From NCBI RefSeq assembly GCF_026625825.1, contig NZ_CP113065.1, positions 3,525,501 to 3,589,500 of the forward strand: DNA of 64,000 bases, written 5' to 3'. The notes under the pieces are model-generated. The model was not told where the DNA came from. It saw only the letters and a program-made list of their open reading frames with translations, and did no database searches. The translations under genes and the position numbers were made by a program. Within the stretch, counting starts at the first letter, position 1. Every line of letters begins with the position of its first letter. Positions 26,085-34,433 of this stretch are shown here, one piece after another. Source of the stretch: Pseudoxanthomonas sp. SL93 (lineage in GTDB: Bacteria > Pseudomonadota > Gammaproteobacteria > Xanthomonadales > Xanthomonadaceae).

Positions 26085-27014
26085 ATGAACGCGCACGGCA
26101 TCCACACCATCGATACCGCTTTCCAGCGTGACCATTTCGATGCGGCGTACCTGATCGTCGAGAACGGGCGTGGTGCCTTCGTCGATTGCGGCACCAACCA
26201 CTCGGTACCGCATCTCATGGCCGCGTTGCAGGCGGCGGGATTGCAACCCGCCGATGTCGACTGGCTGATCGTCACCCACGTGCACCTGGATCATGCCGGC
26301 GGCGCCGGCCTGCTGATGCAGCAGCTGCCGACGGCCACGCTGGTGGCGCACCCGCGCGCCGCGCCGCATCTGGTGGATCCCGCCAAGCTGATCGCCGGCG
26401 CGACCGCCGTGTATGGCGAAGCGGAAATGCAGCGCAGCTACGGCCAGATCCTGCCGGTGCCCGAGGCGCGCGTGCGCGTGATGCAGGATCGCGAGGTCAT
26501 CGCGCTGGCGGGGCGGCGGCTGGAATGCATCGATACGCCGGGCCACGCGCGCCACCACCATTGCATCTGGGATGAACGCAGCCGCAGCTGGTTCACCGGC
26601 GACACCTTCGGCCTGTCCTACCGGGAGCTGGATGGTCCGCAGGGTGCATACATCCTGCCCACCTCCACGCCCGTGCAGTTCGAGCCGGAGGCCCTGAAAG
26701 CCAGCATCACGCGGATGCTGACGTACGCGCCCGATGCGATGTACCTGACGCATTACGGGCGTGTGGGCGACGTCACGCGCCTGGCGCAGGCGCTGCATGA
26801 GCAGATCGATGCGATGGTGGCCATCGCGGATGCCTGCGACGGTCGTCCCGATCGCCACCGCTGCCTGGTCACAGGGCTGACGGCGCTGTACCTGGAACGC
26901 GCGCATGCGCTTGGCGTGCCGCAATCCGACGAGGACGTGCAGCGGATACTGGCGATGGATATCGAGCTGAACGCACAGGGCCTGGGCGTGTGGCTGGATC
27001 GCGGCCGGCCCTGA
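26085..27014 (+). CDS. MBL-fold metallo-hydrolase
   Basis: 309 residues. The zinc motif THVHLDHAGG is at residues 64-73 (His65, His67, Asp69, His70); downstream come DTPGHARHHH, GDTFGLSYRELDG and a C-terminal YLTHYG with the last His ligand. The N-terminal part matches glyoxalase II-like/lactonase members. Substrate unknown. Start at MNAHGIHTIDT, chosen because the next upstream Met gives a Arg-rich leader not seen in the family. Confidence 0.88.
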   Translation: MNAHGIHTIDTAFQRDHFDAAYLIVENGRGAFVDCGTNHSVPHLMAALQAAGLQPADVDWLIVTHVHLDHAGGAGLLMQQLPTATLVAHPRAAPHLVDPAKLIAGATAVYGEAEMQRSYGQILPVPEARVRVMQDREVIALAGRRLECIDTPGHARHHHCIWDERSRSWFTGDTFGLSYRELDGPQGAYILPTSTPVQFEPEALKASITRMLTYAPDAMYLTHYGRVGDVTRLAQALHEQIDAMVAIADACDGRPDRHRCLVTGLTALYLERAHALGVPQSDEDVQRILAMDIELNAQGLGVWLDRGRP

Positions 27015-27037
27015 GCGGCGTCACCTTCTTTCTGACG

Positions 27038-27123
27038 GTGGGGGCGACGTGAGTCGCGACAGCGGACGGTAGATCCTCCTGCACAGCCCACCATCCAGGC
27101 GCGATCGCGTCTCACGTCGCCCC
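27038..27123. repeat. REP-like palindrome, GTGGGAGCGAC family, copy 2 (diverged)
   Basis: Left arm GTGGGGGCGACGTGAGTCGC and right arm ending TCTCACGTCGCCCC are inverted copies over a longer centre than copy 1. It occupies the gap between the MBL hydrolase stop and the M28 peptidase start. Confidence 0.7.
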
Positions 27124-27175
27124 GGCGGGAATCCCGTAGACTCCCGCCGTCATGTCGAGTGAAGCAGGCTGTGCG

Positions 27176-28834
27176 ATGAAATACGCGATTCCGTTGCTGT
27201 GGATGTCCTTGTACGGGTTGCCTGCAGCGGCCGCCGACCTGCCGGGTGGCGGCATCAGCGCGGAGCATCTTTCGCGCCATGTGCAGGTGCTGGCCTCGGA
27301 TGCGTTCGAGGGCCGCGCACCGGCCACGCCGGGCGAAGAGAAGACGGTCGCCTATCTGATCGACGCACTGAAGACCGCGGGCGTCCAGCCCGGCGGCGAC
27401 AATGGCGGATGGACGCAGGCGGTGCCGTTGGTGCGCGCGCAGGTCGAGGGTCCGGTACAGGCGACGCTGCGCGTGGGTGGCAAGTCGCAGTCGCTGGTGA
27501 ATGGCGAAGACCTGGTGCTGCAGAGCCTGGTGCCGGTGGAGCGCGTGCAGGTGGAGGCGGCACCGCTGGTGTTCGTCGGCTATGGCGTGAGCGCGCCCGA
27601 GCGCGGCTGGGATGATTACAAGGGCGCCGACCTGCGCGGCAAGATCGCGGTGGTGCTGGTCAACGACCCGGATTTCGAGACACCGCAGCCGGGTGCGTTC
27701 GATGGGCGCGCAGTGACGTATTACGGCCGGTGGACCTACAAGTACGAGGAGCTTGCGCGACAGGGCGCCACCGGCGTGCTGATCGTGCACGAGACCGCGC
27801 CGGCCGCGTACGGCTGGGCCACGGTGAAGAGTTCGGGGCTTTCTCCGTTGTTCGATATCCCGCGCAAGGATGCGGCGCGCCATCACACGCTGCTGCGCGG
27901 ATGGATGCAGCGCGAACTGGCGGTGTCGCTGTTCCAGCGCGCTGGCCTGGATTTCGAGGCCGAGAAGAAGAAGGCGCAGACCGCGCAGTTCAAGCCCGTG
28001 CCGCTGGGCGACGCGACGCTGTCGGCGGCCTTCGGCGTGAAGCGCGACCAGGTGGTCACGCACAACGTCATCGGCAAGCTGGAAGGCACCGAACGGCCGG
28101 ACGAGACGGTCATCTATTCCGCGCACTGGGATGCGTTCGGCGTGGGCCAGCCGGCCGCTGACGGCGATCGCATCCGCCATGGCGCCGTGGACAACGCCAC
28201 CGGCGTGGCCGCGGTGCTGGAACTGGCGCGCGTGTTCGCCGCCGGACCTCGCCCCCGGCGCAGCCTGCTGTTCATGGCGTTGACGGCGGAAGAGAAGGGG
28301 CTGCAGGGGGCCACCTACTTCGCCGCCAATCCGTCGGTTTCGCTGGACAAAACGGCCGCTGTCATCAACATCGAGATGCTGAGCCCGGACGGCCCGAACC
28401 GCGACATTGCCTCGTGGGGCAACGGTCGTGTCTCGCTGGAGCAGGACCTGAAGCGCGTGGCCGAAGCGCGCGGACGCACGTATTCGCCCGACCCCAACCT
28501 GGAAGCGGGTTTCTTCTACCGCGCGGACCACTTCGCGTTCGCGCGCGTCGGCGTGCCGGCGATCACCGCCGGGGCCGGCCTGGACCGTCGCGACGGTGGG
28601 CTGCAGCGCGGCAAGGCGCTGCGCGACACCTACTTCGCCAACTGCTACCACCAGCCGTGCGATGCATGGACGCCGGCGTGGAATGCCACCGGGCAGGCAC
28701 AGGACGTGACGTTGCTGTACGACCTGGGCCACGGCATCGCCAACGACGCGGGCTGGCCCGAGTGGCAGGAGGGGTCGGAGTTCAAGGCGGTGCGCGAACA
28801 AAGCGAGGCTGCGCGGCGGTTGCCACGGAACTGA
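27176..28834 (+). CDS. Secreted M28-family zinc aminopeptidase
   Basis: 552 residues from the preferred start. A signal peptide (MKYAIPLLWMSLYGLPAAAA) is followed by a region with LSRHVQVLASDAFEGRAPAT typical of M28 exopeptidases, an inserted PA domain (about 130-260), and the catalytic domain with zinc and active residues in YSAHWDAFG, HGAVDNATGVAAVLELAR, ALTAEEKGLQG and NIEMLS, ending at a YRADHFAFA His. Probably periplasmic or exported peptide degradation. A Met eight codons earlier (27152) is in frame but would put a charged leader before the signal peptide. Confidence 0.9.
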   Translation: MKYAIPLLWMSLYGLPAAAADLPGGGISAEHLSRHVQVLASDAFEGRAPATPGEEKTVAYLIDALKTAGVQPGGDNGGWTQAVPLVRAQVEGPVQATLRVGGKSQSLVNGEDLVLQSLVPVERVQVEAAPLVFVGYGVSAPERGWDDYKGADLRGKIAVVLVNDPDFETPQPGAFDGRAVTYYGRWTYKYEELARQGATGVLIVHETAPAAYGWATVKSSGLSPLFDIPRKDAARHHTLLRGWMQRELAVSLFQRAGLDFEAEKKKAQTAQFKPVPLGDATLSAAFGVKRDQVVTHNVIGKLEGTERPDETVIYSAHWDAFGVGQPAADGDRIRHGAVDNATGVAAVLELARVFAAGPRPRRSLLFMALTAEEKGLQGATYFAANPSVSLDKTAAVINIEMLSPDGPNRDIASWGNGRVSLEQDLKRVAEARGRTYSPDPNLEAGFFYRADHFAFARVGVPAITAGAGLDRRDGGLQRGKALRDTYFANCYHQPCDAWTPAWNATGQAQDVTLLYDLGHGIANDAGWPEWQEGSEFKAVREQSEAARRLPRN

Positions 28835-28868
28835 CGATTACGGCCGCTCTCTTCGCCGCGGATGCCGC

Positions 28869-28891
28869 GCGTGAAGGCTTCGCCTTTACGC
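28869..28891 (+). terminator. Possible hairpin after the peptidase
   Basis: GCGTGAAGGC (28869-28878) pairs with GCCTTTACGC (28882-28891) with one G-T pair and a three-base loop. No T-run. Lies between the peptidase and the BLUF gene. Confidence 0.35.
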
Positions 28892-28942
28892 GGCGCGGCA
28901 CGGGGAACGGTAAGCTGGGCGCCCGAAGGAGCAGGACACCCC

Positions 28943-29377
28943 ATGGAAACGCTGGTTTCACTGGTCTATCGCAGCCGGGCGACGCGCCCGCTCGACACGG
29001 GTGATATGGATGCCCTGCTGCTCGATGCCCGCGCGAACAACCAGATGGTGGACGTGACCGGTGCGCTGCTCCATCACGGGCAGGCCTTCCTCCAGTATCT
29101 GGAGGGGCCGTCGCATGGCGTGGCGCATGTCTTCGCCCGCATCCAGCGCGCAAACCAGCACGCAGGGATCGAAACGCTGCAGCACGGTCCCACGCCCCTC
29201 CGTCATTTCCAGCGTTGGCACATGGGCTTCGCGCGGGCACCGGACAGCCTGCTGCAGAAACTGAGCCACGAACAATGGACGCGCACCGTGCCCTGGCTCG
29301 AGGACGAAGAAGCAGCATCGCCCGGCCTGGGACACCTGCTGGCATTCTGGAACCAGGCCACGCATACCGCCGCCTGA
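28943..29377 (+). CDS. BLUF-domain blue-light photoreceptor
   Basis: 144 residues, a single BLUF domain with a short C-terminal cap. FAD-binding photochemistry residues are in place: Tyr9 in SLVYRS, Asn33, Gln51 in FLQYLEG, at the same spacing as AppA Tyr21-Asn45-Gln63, and the RWHM segment gives the conserved Trp and Met. There is no fused output domain, so it must act on a partner such as a regulator or an EAL/GGDEF protein; none is encoded next to it. GGAG about 12 bases ahead of the ATG serves as ribosome site. Confidence 0.92.
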   Translation: METLVSLVYRSRATRPLDTGDMDALLLDARANNQMVDVTGALLHHGQAFLQYLEGPSHGVAHVFARIQRANQHAGIETLQHGPTPLRHFQRWHMGFARAPDSLLQKLSHEQWTRTVPWLEDEEAASPGLGHLLAFWNQATHTAA

Positions 29378-29390
29378 CGTCGTCGCCGGG

Positions 29391-29777
29391 TCACGCCCAG
29401 CGGTTCGGTTTCCCGCGCTTGCTCGATTCGTCCATCGGCACCACGCAGAAGCGGTGGCCGGTGGGGGCTTCCATCACCCACCAGCGGTCGCGCACGTGCT
29501 GGATGCGCTTGGCGCCCAGCGCTTCCAGGCGGGCCACCTCGGCCTCGATGTCGTCGGTCTCGATGTCCAGGTGCAGGCGTGATGCGTGCGCCACCTTCTG
29601 CACCTCGATGTGCAGCCCGCCGGGGCCGGGTTCGAACTTGTCGTAGATGCCCAGACCGCCGTCGTCGGGATGGGTGACCTTCAACCCGAGCGCGGCGCTC
29701 CAGAACGCGGAAGCGGCGGGCAGGTCGTCGACCTGGCTGTCGATGATGAAACCGGCAAGGCGGCTGCGATGGGCCAT
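29391..29777 (-). CDS. VOC-family (glyoxalase/bleomycin-resistance fold) protein, copy A
   Basis: 128 residues, two beta-alpha-beta-beta-beta modules of a glyoxalase-fold protein. Key text: RSRLAGFIIDSQVDDLPAASAFW at the start, LHIEVQKVAHASRLHLDIETDD, and WWVMEAPTGHRFCVV at the end. His and Glu residues at strand positions could bind metal, but no substrate can be named. It lies 29 bases after its paralogue on the same strand; the two share most of their N- and C-terminal blocks and must be a tandem duplication. Confidence 0.85.
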   Translation of the reverse strand: MAHRSRLAGFIIDSQVDDLPAASAFWSAALGLKVTHPDDGGLGIYDKFEPGPGGLHIEVQKVAHASRLHLDIETDDIEAEVARLEALGAKRIQHVRDRWWVMEAPTGHRFCVVPMDESSKRGKPNRWA

Positions 29778-29806
29778 GGTGTGCTCCGGGCAGTGGAAAG
29801 GTGCGG

Positions 29807-30190
29807 TCAGTCCCAGACGTTGGGTTCGGCGGCGCCGGCACGGTCACGCAGGCGCACGATGCAGAAACGGTGCCCTGTCGGGGCTTCCATCACCCACCAG
29901 CGCTTGACGAAGCCGATGCGCTTCGCGCCCAGCGCTTCGAGGCGGTCCGCTTCGGCATCGATATCATCGCTTTCGATGTCCAGGTGCACGCGCGAGGCAT
30001 GGCTGACGCGCTGGACTTCGACATGCAGGCCGCCCGGTGCGTTTTCCAGTTCGGCGTAGCGTGCCTCACCGTCCTCGTAGGTCTCGCCCTGCGCCAGGCC
30101 GAGTGCGCGGCTCCAGAACGTGGCGGCGGCATCGTGGTCATCACCCTGGCAGTCGATGATGAAACCCGCCAATCGGCTGCGATGGGTCAT
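29807..30190 (-). CDS. VOC-family protein, copy B
   Basis: 127 residues, paralogue of the downstream gene: RSRLAGFIID, RVHLDIESDDIDAEADRLEAL, GAKRI and WWVMEAPTGHRFC are nearly the same in both, while the central part (TYEDGEARYAELENAPGG) differs. First gene of the pair. Divergent function after duplication is plausible but not visible. Confidence 0.85.
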   Translation of the reverse strand: MTHRSRLAGFIIDCQGDDHDAAATFWSRALGLAQGETYEDGEARYAELENAPGGLHVEVQRVSHASRVHLDIESDDIDAEADRLEALGAKRIGFVKRWWVMEAPTGHRFCIVRLRDRAGAAEPNVWD

Positions 30191-30283
30191 GGGACACCTT
30201 GCGGGCGGGTGTCACCCGCCGTTCTCCGGATGCATCCAGCATAGCCGTGCCTGCGGTCAGCGCGCAGGCGACGGCGCCCGCGA

Positions 30284-31636
30284 TCACGCCGGCAGGGCGA
30301 GATCGTCGATCAAGGCCTTCAGGAAGCGCGCGGCTTCGCCACCCGTGCAGGCCCGGTGGTCGAAGGTCACCGACAGCGGGACCACCTTGTGCGATTCGAA
30401 CCCGCCCATCACCGGGGTGACCTGGTGGCGCGCGCGGCCCGCGGCCACGATGGCCACGCACGGCGGCACCACCACGGGCGTCGCGTAACGCCCGGCGAAC
30501 ATGCCGAAGTTGGACAGCGAAATGGTGTAGCCGCTCAGCTCCGAGGCGGGAATGCTGCGGTCGGCCACCTGCGTGCGCAGCCGGTTGATGCCTTCGCGCA
30601 CGCCTTGTGCGTCCATGATGTCGGCATTACGCAGCGCCGGCACGAACAGGCCGTCGTCGGTGTCCACGGCGACGCCGATGTCCACCTGCGGGTGCAGCGT
30701 GCGGGTGAGCTTGTCGCCGTCGAACCACGCGTTCATCGCGGGCACCGCCTTGCAGGCGCGCACGATGGCGCGCACCAGGCGCACGGTCATGTCGTTGCCG
30801 GGCTGCCAGGCATGCACGTCGGCGTCGTCGCTCAACGTGGTGGGCACCACCTTGGCATGCGCGTCGGCCATCACCCGCGCCATGTTGCGGCGGACGCCCT
30901 TGAGCTGTTCCGGCTGGCCGCTGGCGGATACGCCCGGGGGCTGTGTGCGCATCGGCTTGCCGGAGGCCGACAGCGCGGTGCGCTGTGGCGCCACGGCCGA
31001 CGCGGTGTCAGCGTTCGCCGCGCGCACCGACACCTGCGCACTGGACACACCGGCGCGCGCAGAACCCTGGGCTGCCGCCTGTTTCACGTCCTGCATCGTC
31101 ACCGCGCCGTCGGCACCGGTGGCGCGCACGCGGGTCAGGTCCACGCCCAGCTTTTTCGCCGTCGCGCGCACCGCCGGCATCGCCTTGATGCCGCCGACTG
31201 CGACCGCCTGCTCGGTGTGGATGGCGTTGGAAGACTGCATGGCGCCGACCACGGTGCCGGCGTCATCGCGTTCGGTCTCGGCCTTGGCGGGCGTGGCCTC
31301 GACGGCCACCGCCGACACCGGTGCCGCGGTGTCCTTCGGCGGTCCGTGGTGGTGGCCGGTGTCCTGGCCTTCCGCGCGCTGCGGCAGGGTGGGGTCGGGT
31401 TCGAACACGGCCAACATGCTGCCGGTGACGACCACGTCACCCGCGCCACCCGCGAGCCTCACCACCTTGCCGGAGACAGGCGAAGGCACTTCGACGACGG
31501 CCTTGGCGGTTTCCATCGACACCAGCGGTTCGTCGAGCCGGATCACGTCGCCCTCCTTGACGAACCATTCGACGATGGTCGCGTCCGGGAGGCCTTCACC
31601 CAGGTCGGGAAGATGGAAGGTCTTGCTGTCGCTCAT
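30284..31636 (-). CDS. 2-oxoacid dehydrogenase E2 component (dihydrolipoamide acyltransferase, branched-chain type)
   Basis: 450 residues. One lipoyl domain (about 5-80) with the lipoylated Lys in METAKAVVEVPSP; an Ala/Pro-rich linker; a peripheral subunit-binding domain (about 140-175, MPAVRATAKKLGVDLTRVRATG); then the acyltransferase core ending at FDHRACTGGEAARF. The usual HxxxDG active motif reads HRACTG, with Thr for Asp, a variant I recall from gammaproteobacterial relatives (DHRxNTGG). Transfers an acyl group from lipoyl to CoA. Gene 4 of an operon with E1alpha, E1beta and an SH3-like protein; start overlaps the preceding stop (ATGA). No E3 gene is in the window. Pyruvate as substrate cannot be excluded. 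Confidence 0.88.
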   Translation of the reverse strand: MSDSKTFHLPDLGEGLPDATIVEWFVKEGDVIRLDEPLVSMETAKAVVEVPSPVSGKVVRLAGGAGDVVVTGSMLAVFEPDPTLPQRAEGQDTGHHHGPPKDTAAPVSAVAVEATPAKAETERDDAGTVVGAMQSSNAIHTEQAVAVGGIKAMPAVRATAKKLGVDLTRVRATGADGAVTMQDVKQAAAQGSARAGVSSAQVSVRAANADTASAVAPQRTALSASGKPMRTQPPGVSASGQPEQLKGVRRNMARVMADAHAKVVPTTLSDDADVHAWQPGNDMTVRLVRAIVRACKAVPAMNAWFDGDKLTRTLHPQVDIGVAVDTDDGLFVPALRNADIMDAQGVREGINRLRTQVADRSIPASELSGYTISLSNFGMFAGRYATPVVVPPCVAIVAAGRARHQVTPVMGGFESHKVVPLSVTFDHRACTGGEAARFLKALIDDLALPA

Positions 31637-32028
31637 GCGGGTTTCTCTTCTGAAGGCGGTTCTGTAGGGGATTCTGCGGGAGGGGATGCCGTGAAGGGTT
31701 CCAGGTTGCGCGCGGGGATCCAGCCGGTGGTGCCCAGGACATTCTCGGCCCACCACCAGTGCGCGATCTCGTGGTGCAGCACCAGCACTTCGCCGGCCTC
31801 CGCATCCAGCTCGCGCGTGTCGTAATCGTCACGGGCTCTGGCCGCGCCACGTTCGGCATCGAACATCGCCGCCGGCATCCAGCCGCCCAGTCCGCTGGCC
31901 AACGTGGCCCAGACGAAATGCGGCCAGTCGATGTCGCGGTCGCCCAGCGTCACCGTGTCGCCGGCCACGACGCGGATGGCCGGGCGGTCCGGCGCGCGGT
32001 GCGTCACGATGACCCGCGCGCGTTTCAT
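31633..32028 (-). CDS. Small tandem SH3-like protein inside the 2-oxoacid dehydrogenase operon
   Basis: 131 residues, cytoplasmic by sequence (no signal peptide). Two similar modules: VTLGDRDIDWPHFVWAT then GLGGWMPAAMF in the first, and EVLVLHHEIAHWWWAENV then GTTGWIPARNLE in the second. Each has the SH3 pattern of a strand with D/H-W, an aromatic-rich strand, and a G-x-GWxPAxx(F/L) end. The C-terminus is a Pro/Glu-rich tail. Start overlaps the E1beta stop by one base (TGATG) and stop overlaps the E2 start by four, so it is made with the complex. Function unknown; a complex-assembly or binding role is inferred. Confidence 0.75.
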   Translation of the reverse strand: MKRARVIVTHRAPDRPAIRVVAGDTVTLGDRDIDWPHFVWATLASGLGGWMPAAMFDAERGAARARDDYDTRELDAEAGEVLVLHHEIAHWWWAENVLGTTGWIPARNLEPFTASPPAESPTEPPSEEKPA

Positions 32029-33071
32029 CACCCGTTGGCCAGTGCGCGCTTGGCCGCCGCGACGATCTTGTCGACGCTGGGCAGGTACTTCATCTCCAGG
32101 CGGAACAGCGGGATGTGGGTGTCGAAGCCGGTCACGCGCTCGACCGGCGAGAGCAGGTCGTACATCGAATGTTCGGCCAGGCGCGCGGCGATCTCGGCGC
32201 CGAAGCCCGCGGTGCGCGGCGCTTCGTGCACGATCACGCAGCGCCCGGTCTTGCTGACCGACTCGGCGATGGTGTCGAAGTCCAGCGGCTTGAGCGTGGC
32301 CACGTCGATCACTTCCGCGCTGATACCGTCGGCGGCCAGCTTGTCCGCCGCTTCCAGCGTTTCCTTGACCTGCGCACCCCAGGTGACCAAGGTCACGTCG
32401 GTGCCGTCGCGCAACACGAAGCACACGTCCAGCGGCAGCGCTTCGCCGTCGTCGGCCACCACTTCCTTGTACTGGCGGTAGATGCGCTTGGGCTCCATGT
32501 AGATGACCGGATCCGGATCGCGGATCGCCGCCAGCAACAGACCGTAGGCGCGCTGCGGCGAGGACGGCATCACCACGCGCAGGCCGGGCACGTTGGTGAA
32601 GATGGATTCGTTGGCTTCGGAATGGTGTTCCGGCGCGCGGATGCCGCCACCCCACGGCACGCGCAGCACCATCGGGCAGTGCAGACGGCCGCGCGTGCGG
32701 TAGCGCATGCGCGCGGCATGGCAGATGATGTGGTCGACCATCGGATAGACGAAACCGTCGAACTGCGCTTCGGCCACCGGCTTCATGCCCTGCACGGCCA
32801 GGCCGACGGTAAGGCCGGCGATGGTGGTCTCGTCCAGCGGCGTGTCCAGCACGCGGTCGGCGCCGAAGCGCTGCTGCAGGCCGGCGGTGGCGCGGAACAC
32901 GCCACCGTTCACGCCCACGTCCTCGCCCAGCACCATCACGGTGTCATCGTGCGCGATCTCCCAGGCCAGCGCCTGGGTGATGGCCTCGATCAGGGTGATG
33001 GCGGTCGGGGTGGCGACGGCATCGGTGGCCTTGTGGGTTGCCACGGTCTTGTTCTCCATCACGGCACTCAT
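32028..33071 (-). CDS. 2-oxoacid dehydrogenase E1 component, beta subunit (branched-chain type)
   Basis: 347 residues. Transketolase-like pyrimidine-binding and C-terminal domains: VMVLGEDVGVNGGVF (Glu that activates TPP), LDTPLDETTIAGLTVGLA, AEAQFDGFVYP, RVPWGGGIRAPEHHSE (active-site His pair), and VIDVATLKPLD. Pairs with the E1alpha encoded just upstream for the TPP-dependent decarboxylation of branched-chain 2-oxoacids or pyruvate. Overlaps E1alpha stop by four bases (ATGA). A short alternative start at MENKTV lies five codons in. Confidence 0.92.
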   Translation of the reverse strand: MSAVMENKTVATHKATDAVATPTAITLIEAITQALAWEIAHDDTVMVLGEDVGVNGGVFRATAGLQQRFGADRVLDTPLDETTIAGLTVGLAVQGMKPVAEAQFDGFVYPMVDHIICHAARMRYRTRGRLHCPMVLRVPWGGGIRAPEHHSEANESIFTNVPGLRVVMPSSPQRAYGLLLAAIRDPDPVIYMEPKRIYRQYKEVVADDGEALPLDVCFVLRDGTDVTLVTWGAQVKETLEAADKLAADGISAEVIDVATLKPLDFDTIAESVSKTGRCVIVHEAPRTAGFGAEIAARLAEHSMYDLLSPVERVTGFDTHIPLFRLEMKYLPSVDKIVAAAKRALANG

Positions 33072-34144
33072 GAGCGGCCCTCCGCGGCCAGCGCGGCGGC
33101 GCGCTGCTGCAGCAGTTCCGGTGGCGGATCGGCGTAGAGATAGTCGAACATCGCTTCGACCGGCTGCACCGGCGTATTGAGGTAGGCGTTGACTTCCTCG
33201 TCCACGCGCAGGCCGCATTCTTCCTTCCAGGCGGCTTCCTCGGTTTCGCTCCATGCGCCCTGCGCGGTCAGCCAGGTGCGCAGGCGCGTCACCGGTTCCC
33301 GCTCCCAGCCTGCCTTCACTTCGGCATCGTCGCGGTAGCGGCGCGCATCGTCCGCGGTCGTATGGTCGGACAGGCGATAGGTGACGAACTCGATCACCGT
33401 GCCGCCCTGGCCCTTGCGGGCGCGCTCGGCGGCGCGGCGCATGCCTTCCAGCACGGCGATCAGGTCGTTGCCGTCCACCTGCAGGCAGTGCAGCCCGCCC
33501 GCCAGGCCTTTCTGCGCGAGCGTCTGCGCGCCGGTCTGCGCCTTGCGCGGCACGGAAATGGCCCAGCCGTTGTTGATCACGCACAGCACCAGCGGCAGTT
33601 CGTACGCACCGGCGGAATTGAGCGCGGCGTAGAAGTCCGTCTTCGACGAACCGCCATCGCCACAGGTGGTCACCGCCATGTAAGGCTGCTTGCGCAGCTT
33701 GAATGCCAGCGCCGCCCCGGCCGCATGCAGGCACTGGGTGGAGATCGGCACGCTCCAGGCGAAGTCGTGCCTGGCCACCTTGAAGTCGTTGCCGCGTTCG
33801 TCACCGCCCCAGTACATCAGCACGTCACGCGGCTCCACGCCGCGCATGAACTGCGCGCCGTACTCGCGGTAACTGGGGGCGAAGACGTCTTCCGGCTTCA
33901 TCGACGCGCCGATGCCGACGTGGGTGGCCTCGTGGCCCAGGCAACTGGCATAGGTGCCCAGCTTGCCGGTGCGCTGCAGCGCGATGGCCTTGGTGTCGAA
34001 GGTGCGCACGAACAGCATCTGCTTGAACAGCTCGCGCAGGCGCGGGATGTCGCGCCCGGATTCGGGCAGGTCGTTGCGCACGAGGGTGCCGTCCGGCCCC
34101 AGGTACTGCAGGTATTCGATCTCGAAGGTTGCGGCGATGGTCAT
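33068..34144 (-). CDS. 2-oxoacid dehydrogenase E1 component, alpha subunit (branched-chain type)
   Basis: 358 residues. The TPP motif runs from GDGGSSKTDFYAALN to VINNGWAIS. Other family text: TYASCLGHEATHVGIGASM, RLSDHTTADDARRY with the phosphorylation-loop region present in eukaryotic homologues. Length and the heterotetramer-type split E1 favour the branched-chain complex over the single-chain proteobacterial pyruvate E1. First gene of the four-gene operon; ATG is preceded by AACC rather than a strong ribosome site. The promoter should lie in 34145-34380, which holds no gene. Confidence 0.92.
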   Translation of the reverse strand: MTIAATFEIEYLQYLGPDGTLVRNDLPESGRDIPRLRELFKQMLFVRTFDTKAIALQRTGKLGTYASCLGHEATHVGIGASMKPEDVFAPSYREYGAQFMRGVEPRDVLMYWGGDERGNDFKVARHDFAWSVPISTQCLHAAGAALAFKLRKQPYMAVTTCGDGGSSKTDFYAALNSAGAYELPLVLCVINNGWAISVPRKAQTGAQTLAQKGLAGGLHCLQVDGNDLIAVLEGMRRAAERARKGQGGTVIEFVTYRLSDHTTADDARRYRDDAEVKAGWEREPVTRLRTWLTAQGAWSETEEAAWKEECGLRVDEEVNAYLNTPVQPVEAMFDYLYADPPPELLQQRAAALAAEGRS

Positions 34145-34382
34145 CGGGTACGGTTCGCTTGTCGGCCGTCGGAAATGGTTTCAGATGTAATTTTAGGGAA
34201 TGCCGGCGTCGCAGCCTTCGTGCATTGCAGCAAGACGATGGCGCATGGCATACCCGTCCACGGGAAAATGGCGTGAAAACAGACGCTTGCCATGTGTCGT
34301 GCGGTGTCAGCGCCGCGGACGTGAACAGGGCAGGGAGCGTGATGCGCATCCCGCGCTGCGCCGTGGGCACGCGCGGAAACGA

Positions 34383-34410
34383 ACAAGGGCGCGGATGACC
34401 GCGCCCTTGT
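34383..34410 (-). terminator. Terminator for the secreted nuclease gene
   Basis: ACAAGGGCGCGG (34383-34394) pairs perfectly with CCGCGCCCTTGT (34399-34410), loop ATGA, 23 bases after the nuclease stop in its direction. On the minus strand the tail is TTCGTTTCC, moderately T-rich. Confidence 0.8.
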
Positions 34411-34433
34411 CGACCGCATCCTGCGGTGGACGT

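Noticed and set aside
34145..34380. Small gene between E1alpha and the nuclease terminator
   Set aside because: Short frames here lack ribosome sites and start with unconvincing sequence; more likely promoter DNA for the dehydrogenase operon.
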